A stretch of 64,000 nucleotides of DNA from Arenimonas fontis (GCF_008386465.1 NZ_VUOD01000004.1:248001-312000), one strand, 5' to 3'; positions 1 through 7,741 are shown, numbered from the stretch's first letter. Program-made: numbers and translations. Notes: a model not told the origin generated them from the sequence alone.

Positions 1-610
1 GATAGCTGGGGCCGGCGTGGCGCAGGCGGTGCGCCAGCTGGTCGAGGCGGCGCGCGGCGCGGGCGTAGGCCTGCGGTTCGGCCGGATCGGCGTGCACCAC
101 CAGGTAGAGCCGGCCCTTGAGGGTATCGAACACCGCTACTTCCTCGCTGAGCATGAGGAAGGCGTCGGCCGTGCCCAGGGTATCGGGCGGACCGCCTTCG
201 GCCAGGCGCGGTTCGATCCAGCCGATGGCCTCGAAGCCGAAGTAGCCGACCAGGCCGCCGGTGAAGGGCGGCAGGCCGGGCAGGCGCGGCACCCGGTAGG
301 CGGCACGCAGGCGGTCCACTTCCGCCAGCGGGTCGGCGAGTTCGCGGGTCTCGACTAGTTCGCCGTGGTCACAGGTTTCGAGCCTGTGGCCGCGGAAGGT
401 CCAGGTGCGGCGCGCAGGCAGGCCGATGATGGAGTAACGGCCCCAGGTCTCGCCGCCTTCCACCGATTCCAGCAAATAGGCATGCGGGCCGTCGGCCAGT
501 TTGAGATAGACGGTGAGCGGCGTGTCCAGGTCGGACAGGATCTCCCTCACCACCGGAATGCGGGTATGGCCTTCCGCGGCCAGCCGCTGGAACTCCTCCG
601 CGCTGATCAC
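1..610 (-). CDS. trpE: Anthranilate synthase component I, N-terminal part (cut by left edge)
   Basis: First 203 codons of TrpE, which makes anthranilate from chorismate and glutamine-derived ammonia in tryptophan synthesis. I translated the minus strand: after a GTG start the protein reads ISAEEFQRLAAEGHTRIPV, then a YLLES motif near residue 44 (the LLES element of the family's tryptophan feedback site) and GRYSIIGLPARR. Later comes a GGLVGYFGFEAIGW stretch typical of the Anth_synt_I N-terminal domain. The frame stays open to position 2, so the catalytic chorismate-binding domain lies outside the window. The GTG at 610 is chosen because GGAGGTGAC sits just before it, although the spacing is short, and the family normally begins MIS..EF. 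An in-frame ATG at 643 is possible but adds an unconserved stretch. Its upstream region is filled by the 13-bp tandem array. Confidence 0.9.
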   Translation of the reverse strand, partial: MISAEEFQRLAAEGHTRIPVVREILSDLDTPLTVYLKLADGPHAYLLESVEGGETWGRYSIIGLPARRTWTFRGHRLETCDHGELVETRELADPLAEVDRLRAAYRVPRLPGLPPFTGGLVGYFGFEAIGWIEPRLAEGGPPDTLGTADAFLMLSEEVAVFDTLKGRLYLVVHADPAEPQAYARAARRLDQLAHRLRHAGPSY

Positions 611-650
611 GTCACCTCCATGGGCAGGCCCGCAGTATCCCATATCACCT

Positions 651-780
651 CTTGATCTGACCCTTTGATCTGACCCTTTGATCTGACCCTTTGATCTGAC
701 CCTTTGATCTGACCCTTTGATCTGACCCTTTGATCTGACCCTTTGATCTGACCCTTTGATCTGACCCTTTGATCTGACCC
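651..780. repeat. Tandem array, ten 13-bp units
   Basis: Ten head-to-tail copies of TTTGATCTGACCC (the first begins CTT) fill 651-780 exactly, 130 bp. The units are otherwise identical, which suggests recent expansion or ongoing slippage. On the strand of trpE the array reads GGGTCAGATCAAA and lies in the trpE leader/promoter region. The GGGTCAGA core resembles ends of REP-type elements seen near REP-associated tyrosine transposases in gammaproteobacteria; that link is inference. Confidence 0.95.
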
Positions 781-782
781 CA

Positions 783-821
783 GGGTCGCAACAAAGGGTC
801 ACAACAAAGGGTCAGATCAAA
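783..821. repeat. Inverted three-unit copy of the 13-bp repeat
   Basis: Three units in opposite orientation to the 651-780 array: GGGTCGCAACAAA, GGGTCACAACAAA and GGGTCAGATCAAA. The last is the exact reverse complement of the array unit, and its TCA (812-814) is the TGA stop of the sensor kinase. With the array it can form a perfect 13-bp stem, so it may act as the 3' end hairpin of the kinase transcript. Confidence 0.85.
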
Positions 822-2824
822 TCCAGGTGGAGGGTGAATTCGACGCCGGTGGCGTCGGGAAGGTTGCGGGCTTCGGCGTGGCCACGGTGCAGTTCGGCTA
901 CCAGACGGACCACGTACAAGCCGAAACCGAGGTGGGGGGCGCCCTCGCTGCCGCGCGGCTTCTCGCGCAGGCTCACCAGGGAGTCGAACAGCCGGGTGCG
1001 CATGGCCTCCGGCAGCAAGGGGCCGGCATTGGCCAGCGAAACACGCGCGCCCCCGCCTTCCCGCGCCAGCGTCAGCCGCACCCAGCCGTCCTCCGGGCAG
1101 AAGCCGCGGGCGTTGTCCACCAGCTTGTCCAGGGCCTGCACGATCAGCTCCGGCGCGCCGCGGAAGGGCAGCGGCCCCTCAGGCAGGTCCACCCACAGCT
1201 CGCGCGGCGCCAGCAGGCCGCGGTAGGCCTCGGCGCAGTCGGCCAGCAAGGCGCGCAGGTCGAAGTCCTCGGGTTCGGCCACGGCGATGGCGTGTTCGAT
1301 GCGGGTCACCTCGCTCATGGTCCGCACCAGCTTGCCCATGCGTTCTACGCCGTCGCGGGCCCGGCCCAGGTAGGGCTGGGCTTCGGCCGGCAGACCGGCG
1401 CTGTCGAGGTTGTCCAGCGAGGTGCGGACGATCGCCAGCGGCGTGCCCAGCTCGTGCGAGAGCTTGCCGGAGAGCGAGCGCAGGTAGTCGGTGTAGCCGG
1501 CCACCTGGTCGAGCAGACCGGCGAAGCTGCGCGAGAGGTCGCCGATCTCGTCGCGGGCCCTGGCGCGCGGGAAGGGCGTGACCCGGCCCTCGCGGTCCAG
1601 CGCCTTCTCGGCGGCATCGCGCAGGCGGCGGATGCGGCCGGCCAGGCGCGAGGCGTACCACAGCAGGGCGCCGCCGCTGATGCCGAAGGCCAGCAGACTG
1701 ACGCCCAGCAGGTCGGAAAAGGCCTGGTCGGTCAACAGCAGCACCTCCGAATTCGAGCGCTCCAGCAGCAGCGCCGCCCGCACCTGCCCGTCCACCCGCA
1801 CCGGCACCGCCGCCGACAGCAGCAGGCGCGCGCCGTAGGGATCGCGCCGCCAGGCCACCGCGGCCGTGCCGGCGATGGCCTGCGCCACTTCCTCGCGGGC
1901 GATGCCGCGGGCGTCGGCACGGTCGGCGGCGGTCTCGTCCACGTCGCGGAACAGCAGCGCCCGGTACAGGCCGCGCCGCCAGGGCAGCAGATCGTCCTCG
2001 CTGGGATCGGCAGCGATGGCGCCGGCCCGCGCCAGCACCCAGGCCTGGCGGTCGGCCAGGCGCGCACGCATGCCCGGCGGCGTCAGGGCCTGCAGTACCG
2101 GCTCCAGCGCGCCGACGTAACCGTGCAGCGGCCAAGCCTGGATCAGCTGCGCTCCCTGCACCGCCTCCAGGCTGCCGGCCAGCCGACGCCGACCCGCGGC
2201 ATCGAGGTCGCGCGCCTCCACGCCCAGGGCGCGCAGGCCAAGATCCTGCGGCAACGCCAGTTCCACCGTGTAGCCGCCGGCACGCTCCCGCCACCAGCCC
2301 TCGACGCGGAAGGGCGGCGGCAGGCCGTCCTCGCCGGCCACTTTGAGCGGGCCGGCCTCGCCGTTGGCCAGGCGCAGCAGGTACTCGCCGTTGTTCGTGC
2401 GCAGGCGCAGGCGCAGACGGTCGAACTCCAGGTCACCAGGCCAATGCGCCTCGCCGCGCTGCCTGCTGGCATCGTCCACGTCCAGCAGCAGGAACACTTG
2501 CCCGCCGGCGCGCGCCACGCTGGCCCGCAGCCAGCCGCCCTCGCCGAAGCCGGTGGGACCGTCGGCAGCGCCCTGCCAGTCGTCGGCCCGGCCGTCCAGC
2601 CGCGGCGCGTAGTCCAGGCCGTGCGCGAACCAGCCCGGTCCCACCGCCGGCAGCGCTCCCGGCCGCACCGCGATGCCGCGGGCCATGGCCTCGGCCGAGG
2701 CCAGCAGGGCCTGTTCCTGGCCCTGACGCAGCAGCCCCTCCATTTCACGCACGAAGCGCCAGCCGGCCCAGGGCAGCGCCAGGATGGACAGCGCCACCAG
2801 CAGCAGCTTGGCGCGCAGCGACAT
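812..2824 (-). CDS. Sensor histidine kinase of dedicated sortase system
   Basis: Membrane sensor kinase, 670 aa. An N-terminal membrane segment (about residues 5-22) is followed by a large periplasmic domain (about 30-370). A second membrane segment near 375-395 leads into a HAMP-like linker. The HisKA motif SHELGTPLA has its phosphoacceptor at about His457, and a C-terminal HATPase domain contains LDKLVDNARGF and GLYVVRLVAELH. The start lies 1 nt after the stop of the response regulator gene, so the two are cotranscribed. Together with the neighbouring VIT/VWA target and sortase this matches the proteobacterial dedicated sortase system kinase family. The signal sensed is unknown. The last codons and stop fall inside a 13-bp repeat unit, so the C-terminus DLI is encoded by repeat sequence. 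Confidence 0.9.
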   Translation of the reverse strand: MSLRAKLLLVALSILALPWAGWRFVREMEGLLRQGQEQALLASAEAMARGIAVRPGALPAVGPGWFAHGLDYAPRLDGRADDWQGAADGPTGFGEGGWLRASVARAGGQVFLLLDVDDASRQRGEAHWPGDLEFDRLRLRLRTNNGEYLLRLANGEAGPLKVAGEDGLPPPFRVEGWWRERAGGYTVELALPQDLGLRALGVEARDLDAAGRRRLAGSLEAVQGAQLIQAWPLHGYVGALEPVLQALTPPGMRARLADRQAWVLARAGAIAADPSEDDLLPWRRGLYRALLFRDVDETAADRADARGIAREEVAQAIAGTAAVAWRRDPYGARLLLSAAVPVRVDGQVRAALLLERSNSEVLLLTDQAFSDLLGVSLLAFGISGGALLWYASRLAGRIRRLRDAAEKALDREGRVTPFPRARARDEIGDLSRSFAGLLDQVAGYTDYLRSLSGKLSHELGTPLAIVRTSLDNLDSAGLPAEAQPYLGRARDGVERMGKLVRTMSEVTRIEHAIAVAEPEDFDLRALLADCAEAYRGLLAPRELWVDLPEGPLPFRGAPELIVQALDKLVDNARGFCPEDGWVRLTLAREGGGARVSLANAGPLLPEAMRTRLFDSLVSLREKPRGSEGAPHLGFGLYVVRLVAELHRGHAEARNLPDATGVEFTLHLDLI

Positions 2825-2825
2825 C

Positions 2826-3518
2826 TCAGGCCCGCCAGCGGTAGCCGGCGCCGTGCACGGTCTCGATCTCGTCGAAGGCCGGATCCAGGGCCTGGAACTT
2901 GCGCCGGATGCGCTTGATGTGCGAGGTGATGGTGGCGTCGTCCACCACCACCTGCGCCTCGCGCATCAGTTGCTCGCGGCTCTTGACGTGGCCGGGATAA
3001 CGCACCATCGCGTGCACCATCCAGAACTCGGTGACCGTCAGCGCGACCTCGGCGCCGTTCCAGGTCACCCGCATGCGCTCGACTTCCAGGGTGAGCCCGC
3101 GCAGCCGGAACACCTGTTCGCGCGCCGCCGCCGGCCCGGTCAGCGCGTCAAGGCGGCGGAACAGGGCGTGGATGCGCGCGGTCAGCTGCGGCAGGCTGGT
3201 GGCCTTGCTCAGGTAGTCGTCGGCGCCCAGGCGCAGGCCCGAGATCACGTCGAAGTCGGAGTCGCGCGCGGTCAGGAACAGGATAGGCAGGCTGGCCGAA
3301 CGCGCCCGCAGCTCCCGGCACAGGTCGAAGCCGCCCTCCGGTTCGTCGCCCAGGCCGACGTCGATGATCACCAGGTCCGGCAGCTTCAGTGCGAAGGCGG
3401 CGCGGGCTTCGGCCCGGCCAGCGTAGGCCTGGACCGCGTAACCGTGCCGACGCAATGCCTCGGCATAGTTGTCGCGGATGGCGGGTTCGTCCTCGACGAT
3501 GGCGACGATGCGTGACAT
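2826..3518 (-). CDS. OmpR/PhoB-type response regulator of dedicated sortase system
   Basis: 230-aa response regulator. A receiver domain begins MSRIVAIVEDEPAIRDNY, with the phosphoacceptor Asp in LVIIDVGLGD and the conserved Lys in DDYLSKA. A C-terminal winged helix follows (TVTEFWMVHAMVRYPGHVKSR...ATITSHIKRIRRKF...TVHGAGYRW). The ATG at 3518 is chosen because the receiver fold begins exactly there; the frame is open far upstream but that part is antisense to the target gene. It is the first gene of a two-gene operon with the kinase and is transcribed divergently from the sortase target. The 141-bp gap between them probably holds both promoters and its binding site, though I see no clear operator. 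Confidence 0.9.
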   Translation of the reverse strand: MSRIVAIVEDEPAIRDNYAEALRRHGYAVQAYAGRAEARAAFALKLPDLVIIDVGLGDEPEGGFDLCRELRARSASLPILFLTARDSDFDVISGLRLGADDYLSKATSLPQLTARIHALFRRLDALTGPAAAREQVFRLRGLTLEVERMRVTWNGAEVALTVTEFWMVHAMVRYPGHVKSREQLMREAQVVVDDATITSHIKRIRRKFQALDPAFDEIETVHGAGYRWRA

Positions 3519-3659
3519 GGCGGCCAGCCTAGCCAGCCGTCCCGGCGCCGGCAATGCGTTGCCCGCGAATCGCCAGATTTCGCCACCGTCCCGCCCGCGA
3601 CCGGCCCCGGCGAGGACCGGCTGCGGCGCTGTCATGGCCCCACCCCCAGGGAGGCCGCC

Positions 3660-5657
3660 ATGCCAAGCCATCGAATCACCCGCAAACCCCGCATGTTCCG
3701 TCGCCCTGCCCGCGCGTACCTGCAGGCCTGGCTGGCCGGCTTGCTGATGCTGCTGGCGCCGCTGGCCGGCGCCACCGGCGGGCTGGAGACGCCGGATCAC
3801 GGCCTGCTGCTGCACGGGGATGGCCGCTGGATCGCCAGCCTGGCCATGGACACCACCGTGCACATGCGCGTGCACGGCCTGCTGGCCGAAGTGAGCGTGC
3901 GCCAGACCTACCGCAACGATGCCAGCCAGTGGCGCGAGGGCCGCTACTTGCTGCCCCTGCCGGAGAACGCCGCCGTCGGCGGCCTGAGCCTGCGCGTGGG
4001 CGAGCGCCTGATCGAGGGCGAGATCCGCGAGAAGGAACAGGCCCGCGCCACCTACGAGGCCGCCGCGGCCGCCGGCCTGCGCGCCAGCCTGGTCGGGCAG
4101 AACCGCCCCAACCTGTTCAGCACTGCGGTCGCCAACATCGGCCCCGGCGAGGAAGTGGAGATCGAGGTGCGTTACTGGCAGCCGGTGCGCTACCGCGACG
4201 GCGTCTTCTCCCTGCACCTGCCGCTGAGCCTGACCCCGCGCTACCTGCCCGACCGCGAGACCGACCAGGCCGGCCCGCGCGATCCCGAGCGGCTGCCGAT
4301 GGCCGCGGCCGCGCAGGCCGCGCACGGCGCCCTCCCTCCGACCGTGGCCCTGACCGCCGAGGTCGAGCCAGGCCTGCCGCTGCAATCCATCTGCAGTCCC
4401 ACGCATGCGGTGACAGTGGCGGCCGAGGGCTACACCTACCGGGTGACGCTGGCCGCCGGGGTGGTACCCGGCGACCGCGAGTTCGAACTGCGCTGGGAGC
4501 CGGTGCCCAGCCGGGCTCCGCGCAGCGCCGTCTTCACCGACCGCGTCGGCGGCGAGGACTACGCCCTGGTGATGCTGGTGCCGCCGACGCTGGAAACGCC
4601 GCCGCTGCCGCGCGAGCTGATCCTGGTGGTCGACACCTCCGGTTCGATGACCGGCGCGTCCATGGCCCAGGCCATCGAGGCCGCCGACCGCGCCCTGGCC
4701 CGGCTGCGCCCCGGCGACCGCTTCAACGTGATCCGCTTCGACGACAGCTTCGAACTGCTCTTCCCCGGGCCGGTGCCGGCCGAGCCGGCGGCGGTGGCCC
4801 GGGCCCGCGCCTTCGTGCGCTCGCTGCGCGCCGACGGCGGCACCGAAATGCTGCCGGCGCTGCGGGCCGCGTTCCAGGGCGCCGCGCCGACCGGCTACCT
4901 GCGCCAGGTGGTGCTGGCCACCGACGCCGCGGTCGGCAACGAGGACGAACTGCTGCGCCTCATCGAGAACGAACGCGGCGAGGCGAGGCTGTTCCCGGTC
5001 GGCATCGGCAGCGCCCCCAATGGTCACTTCCTGCGCAAGGCCGCCGAACTCGGCCGCGGCAGCCAGGTGCTGGTGCGCGACGTCAACGAAGTGGCCGAGG
5101 CCATGGATGGCCTGCTGGCCAAGCTCGATCACCCTGCCCTTCGCGACGTCCATGTGGATTGGCCGGGCGTGGCCGAGGCCTATCCCCGTCGCATCCCCGA
5201 CCTCTACCGCGGCGAGGCGCTGCAGGTGGTGGCACGGCTGGAACGGCTGCAGGGCGTCGTCACCGTGCGCGGCCTGGGTCCGCAGCCCTGGAGCCGGCAG
5301 ATCCCGCTCGGCGCCGAATCGGTGGCGCCGGCGCCTGGCGTGGCGCGGCTCTGGGCCCGCGCCCGCATCGACGAGCTGGAAGACCGCCTGCGCCGCGGCG
5401 GCGACGAGGGCGAGTTGCGCCCGCAGATCCTCGACGTCGCCCTGCGACACGGCCTGGTCAGCCGCTACACCAGCCTGGTGGCCGTGGATCGCACGCCGGC
5501 GCGGCCCGGGGGCGAAAGCCTGGGCAGCACCCGCATCGCCAATGCCACGCCCGACGGCTCCCTGGCCCTGGCCCAGGGCAGCACCGGCTGGTCGCGCGAA
5601 CTGCTGCTCGCCCTGCTGCTCGGCCTGGGTGCCCTGCTGCTGCACCGGAGGAACTGA
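3660..5657 (+). CDS. VIT/VWA sortase target protein (marine proteobacterial type)
   Basis: 665-aa exported protein. An N-terminal signal/membrane segment (about residues 20-38) precedes a VIT domain (about 45-190; VRQTYRNDASQWREGRYLLPL). A von Willebrand A domain begins at about 320 with the MIDAS motif VVDTSGSM (Asp about 325). The C-terminus has a sorting-signal layout: a short motif in LAQGSTGW, the hydrophobic stretch LLLALLLGLGALLL and the basic tail HRRN. This architecture matches the sortase target that pairs one-to-one with the proteobacterial sortase. The motif is weaker than LPxTG because the Pro is missing. Such proteins resemble inter-alpha-trypsin inhibitor heavy chains and may bind surface ligands through a metal ion; its real ligand is unknown. 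Confidence 0.9.
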   Translation: MPSHRITRKPRMFRRPARAYLQAWLAGLLMLLAPLAGATGGLETPDHGLLLHGDGRWIASLAMDTTVHMRVHGLLAEVSVRQTYRNDASQWREGRYLLPLPENAAVGGLSLRVGERLIEGEIREKEQARATYEAAAAAGLRASLVGQNRPNLFSTAVANIGPGEEVEIEVRYWQPVRYRDGVFSLHLPLSLTPRYLPDRETDQAGPRDPERLPMAAAAQAAHGALPPTVALTAEVEPGLPLQSICSPTHAVTVAAEGYTYRVTLAAGVVPGDREFELRWEPVPSRAPRSAVFTDRVGGEDYALVMLVPPTLETPPLPRELILVVDTSGSMTGASMAQAIEAADRALARLRPGDRFNVIRFDDSFELLFPGPVPAEPAAVARARAFVRSLRADGGTEMLPALRAAFQGAAPTGYLRQVVLATDAAVGNEDELLRLIENERGEARLFPVGIGSAPNGHFLRKAAELGRGSQVLVRDVNEVAEAMDGLLAKLDHPALRDVHVDWPGVAEAYPRRIPDLYRGEALQVVARLERLQGVVTVRGLGPQPWSRQIPLGAESVAPAPGVARLWARARIDELEDRLRRGGDEGELRPQILDVALRHGLVSRYTSLVAVDRTPARPGGESLGSTRIANATPDGSLALAQGSTGWSRELLLALLLGLGALLLHRRN

Positions 5658-5660
5658 AGC

Positions 5661-5735
5661 ATGACCGCCCGCCTGATCGCCTGCCTTGTCTGCACCGTGA
5701 TGCTCTGCCTGTTGCGCGAAGACGCGACGGCCTGA
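5661..5735 (+). CDS. Candidate 24-aa hydrophobic microprotein
   Basis: ATG-to-TGA frame of 25 codons, 3 nt after the stop of the sortase target gene. It is preceded by GGAGGAACTGAAGC, a good Shine-Dalgarno at 9-10 nt. The peptide is MTARLIACLVCTVMLCLLREDATA: a short hydrophobic helix with three cysteines and an acidic tail. No family is recognised. It lies between the target and sortase genes and could be a membrane micropeptide or only a translational spacer. The frame is so short that chance cannot be excluded. Confidence 0.35.
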   Translation: MTARLIACLVCTVMLCLLREDATA

Positions 5736-5753
5736 ACCCGGAGGAACCCCGTC

Positions 5754-5942
5754 ATGATCCTGGTAATCGAGAACCGCGACACCTTCACCACTGCGCCGAC
5801 GGAGGCGGCGCCGAATGCCGGCGAACGGTCCACCGCCATCGCCCTGCGGCACATGGGCTGGCCCTTCGCCACGACGGAGCGCAGGCATCGCCGGCGGCCG
5901 CGGCCGCTGCGCGATCCGGCCCCGCGCCGCTGGCCGCGCTGA
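5754..5942 (+). CDS. Small basic protein in sortase operon, unknown function
   Basis: 62-aa frame starting MILVIENRDTFTTAPTEAAP, preceded by CGGAGGAACCCCGTC, a strong ribosome binding site with sensible spacing. The first half is ordinary; the second is strongly basic (RRHRRRPRPLRDPAPRRWPR) with no membrane segment or signal. It ends 18 nt before the sortase start and shares the operon. I recognise no family. The ribosome binding site and location favour a real gene; the Arg/Pro-rich tail is also what a spurious GC-rich frame would give. Confidence 0.45.
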   Translation: MILVIENRDTFTTAPTEAAPNAGERSTAIALRHMGWPFATTERRHRRRPRPLRDPAPRRWPR

Positions 5943-5960
5943 GTCCGGCGAGCCGAGACG

Positions 5961-6713
5961 ATGGCTAGCCGCCTCGAAGCGGAGACGCCCGACGCCAGCC
6001 GGGCCGAGGCATCCGTGGCCAGCCGCAGCCTGCATGCCGCCGACACCCGCCCGTGCGCGGCACCCGGCGCCGACCGGGCCGATCGCCGCCGTTCCGCATC
6101 ACGGACGCAATCTCGGGACAGGGACGTCCCACCACCGCACCGACGCCTGGCGCGCTGGCTGGGCCTGGCCGCGGTCGCGCTGGCCCTGCACGCGGTCTGG
6201 ATGCCGGCCAAGGCGGCGCTGTCGCAGGCGCTGCTGCGCGCAAGCTGGGAGGCCAACCGCGCCGATGGCGGCGTGCGCCGGCCCTGGCCCTGGGCCGACA
6301 CCCACGCGGTGGCGCGGCTGCGGCAAAGGAAACTGGGCGTGGACCAGGTGGTGCTGGCGGGCGACGACGGCCGCGCCCTCGCCTTCGGCCCTGGCTGGGC
6401 CGCCGCCAGCGCCGCGCCGGGCAGCGGCCACGGCGCCACCATCATCAGCGGCCACCGCGATACCCATTTCGCCTGGCTGCGGCACCTGCGGCCGGGCGAC
6501 GAAGTGGAACTGGAAACCGGCGCCGGCCTGCGCCGCTACCGCCTTGCCTCGACCCACATCGCCGACGCCCGCGAAACCCGCCTCGACCCCTACGCGGCCG
6601 GGCACCGCCTCATCCTCGTCACCTGCTGGCCCTTCGACGCGACGACCCCGCGCGGGCCCCTGCGCTACGTCCTGAGTTTCGAAGCGGTTGAAGAAGAGGT
6701 TCTTGCCGCGTAA
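5961..6713 (+). CDS. Class GN-type sortase (marine proteobacterial type)
   Basis: 250-aa membrane-anchored transpeptidase that would cleave and transfer the upstream VIT/VWA protein. A membrane helix (about residues 60-78, LGLAAVALALHAVWM) is followed by the sortase beta-barrel. Catalytic residues are visible: His165 in SGHRDTHF, Cys222 in LVTCWPF and Arg in TPRGPLRY. The first 55 residues are Arg/Ala-rich and unlike the usual short cytoplasmic tail, and no strong ribosome binding site precedes the ATG at 5961, so the true start may be further in. It is the last gene of the module, ending at a hairpin shared with rpe. Confidence 0.9.
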   Translation: MASRLEAETPDASRAEASVASRSLHAADTRPCAAPGADRADRRRSASRTQSRDRDVPPPHRRLARWLGLAAVALALHAVWMPAKAALSQALLRASWEANRADGGVRRPWPWADTHAVARLRQRKLGVDQVVLAGDDGRALAFGPGWAAASAAPGSGHGATIISGHRDTHFAWLRHLRPGDEVELETGAGLRRYRLASTHIADARETRLDPYAAGHRLILVTCWPFDATTPRGPLRYVLSFEAVEEEVLAA

Positions 6714-6724
6714 ATCCGCGGCAA
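6703..6724. terminator. Hairpin between convergent sortase and rpe genes
   Basis: Perfect 8-bp stem TTGCCGCG / CGCGGCAA with a 6-nt loop that contains the sortase stop codon. It is followed on the plus strand by AAC and on the minus strand by AGAACC, so there is no long U-run. It probably ends transcription in both directions. Confidence 0.5.
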
Positions 6725-6729
6725 AACAA

Positions 6730-7407
6730 TCACCTCCCGCGAGCGGCAGCGACCTCGGAACGCATGCGGGAGATGACGTCGGCGTAGTCGGGGGCCTTGA
6801 AGATGGCGGAGCCGGCGACGAAGGTGTCGGCGCCGGCGGCGGCGATTTCGCGGATGTTCTCGGCTTTCACGCCGCCGTCGATCTCCAGGCGGATCGGCTT
6901 GCCCAGGCGGTCGATGCGCTCCCGCACCCGGCGCAGCTTTTCCAGGGCCGAGGGGATGAAGTCCTGACCGCCGAACCCCGGGTTCACCGACATCAGCAGC
7001 ACCAGGTCCAGGTCCGCCAGCACCCAGTCCAGCACCTCCACCGGCGTGGCCGGGTTCAGCACCAGGCCGGCCTGGCAGCCCTGCGACCTGATCAACTGGA
7101 TGGTGCGGTGCACGTGCTCGCTGGCTTCCGGGTGGAAGCTGATCAGGCTGGCGCCGGCCCTGGCGAAATCCGGCACGATGCGGTCCACCGGCCTGACCAT
7201 CAGGTGCACGTCTATCGGCGCCTTCACGCCGTGCTTGCGCAGCGCCTCGCAGACCATCGGGCCGATGGTCAGGTTGGGCACGTAATGGTTGTCCATCACG
7301 TCGAAGTGCACCCAGTCGGCGCCGGCGGCCAGCACGGCGTCCACCTCCTCGCCGAGCCGGGCGAAGTCCGCCGAGAGGATGGACGGGGCGATGATGCAGT
7401 CGGACAT
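6730..7407 (-). CDS. rpe: Ribulose-phosphate 3-epimerase
   Basis: 225-aa TIM-barrel enzyme interconverting ribulose 5-phosphate and xylulose 5-phosphate in the pentose phosphate/Calvin pathways. Family motifs are [16 protein letters not shown] at the start, [39 protein letters not shown] and FVAGSAIF. The catalytic aspartates are those in HFDVMD and EIDGG. Length is normal. It is third in a minus-strand operon: cytochrome c, then the mini J-protein, whose stop lies 7 nt upstream, then rpe. In many gammaproteobacteria rpe neighbours trpE; here the sortase module lies between them. Confidence 0.97.
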   Translation of the reverse strand: MSDCIIAPSILSADFARLGEEVDAVLAAGADWVHFDVMDNHYVPNLTIGPMVCEALRKHGVKAPIDVHLMVRPVDRIVPDFARAGASLISFHPEASEHVHRTIQLIRSQGCQAGLVLNPATPVEVLDWVLADLDLVLLMSVNPGFGGQDFIPSALEKLRRVRERIDRLGKPIRLEIDGGVKAENIREIAAAGADTFVAGSAIFKAPDYADVISRMRSEVAAARGR

Positions 7408-7414
7408 GGCGGCC

Positions 7415-7741
7415 TCAGGGTTTGCTGCGCAGCTTGCGGATGGCGTCGTAGGCGGCGTTGATCTCGCGGGCCTTCTCCTCGGCCTGGCGGCGCAGGTCCT
7501 CGGCGACGCCGCCCAGGCGGTCGGGGTGGTACTGGGTGATCAGCCGGCGGTAGGCGCGGTCGATCTCGGCCTCGCTGGCATCGGCCGACAGGCCCAGCAC
7601 CTTGTAGGGGTCGTATTTCTTCGGCCGGAACCAGTCGGCGTCGAAGGCATGGCCGATCAGGGCGCCGAGCACGCCGCCGGCCGGATGCCGCAGCAGCAGC
7701 CAGCCGGCGATGAAGCCCAGCAGCTTGCCGTACCACCTCAC
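7415..7741 (-). CDS. Membrane-anchored mini J-domain protein (DjlA-like, no TerB domain)
   Basis: 108 aa from a GTG start. An N-terminal hydrophobic, glycine-rich segment ([13 protein letters not shown]...[12 protein letters not shown], residues 4-38) resembles the membrane anchor of DjlA. A C-terminal J-domain (about 43-105) carries the HPD motif in YHPDRLGG. The TerB-like central domain of DjlA is absent. GTG at 7741 is chosen because it overlaps the TGA of the cytochrome gene (GTGA) and places the anchor at the N-terminus; the longer frame upstream is antisense to purC and out of frame with cytochrome c. Likely role: recruiting DnaK to the inner membrane. Confidence 0.85.
   Translation of the reverse strand: MRWYGKLLGFIAGWLLLRHPAGGVLGALIGHAFDADWFRPKKYDPYKVLGLSADASEAEIDRAYRRLITQYHPDRLGGVAEDLRRQAEEKAREINAAYDAIRKLRSKP

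Noticed and set aside
361-381. Sequence GTGGTCACAGGTTTCGAGCC resembling a tRNA T-arm
   Set aside because: It lies inside the trpE coding region and has no matching acceptor or anticodon arms.
651-780. CRISPR-like array
   Set aside because: The repeats are 13 bp with no spacers, so it is a simple tandem array; no cas genes are near.
827-2917. 696-aa plus-strand open frame over the sensor kinase
   Set aside because: Antisense to a kinase with clear HisKA and HATPase motifs. The translation is Gln/Arg/Gly-rich with no family features, as usual for the opposite strand of high-GC genes.
3519-6035. Long N-terminal extension of the response regulator frame (over 800 residues)
   Set aside because: The receiver domain starts at 3518; the upstream part is antisense to the VIT/VWA gene and has low-complexity His/Gln/Ala composition.
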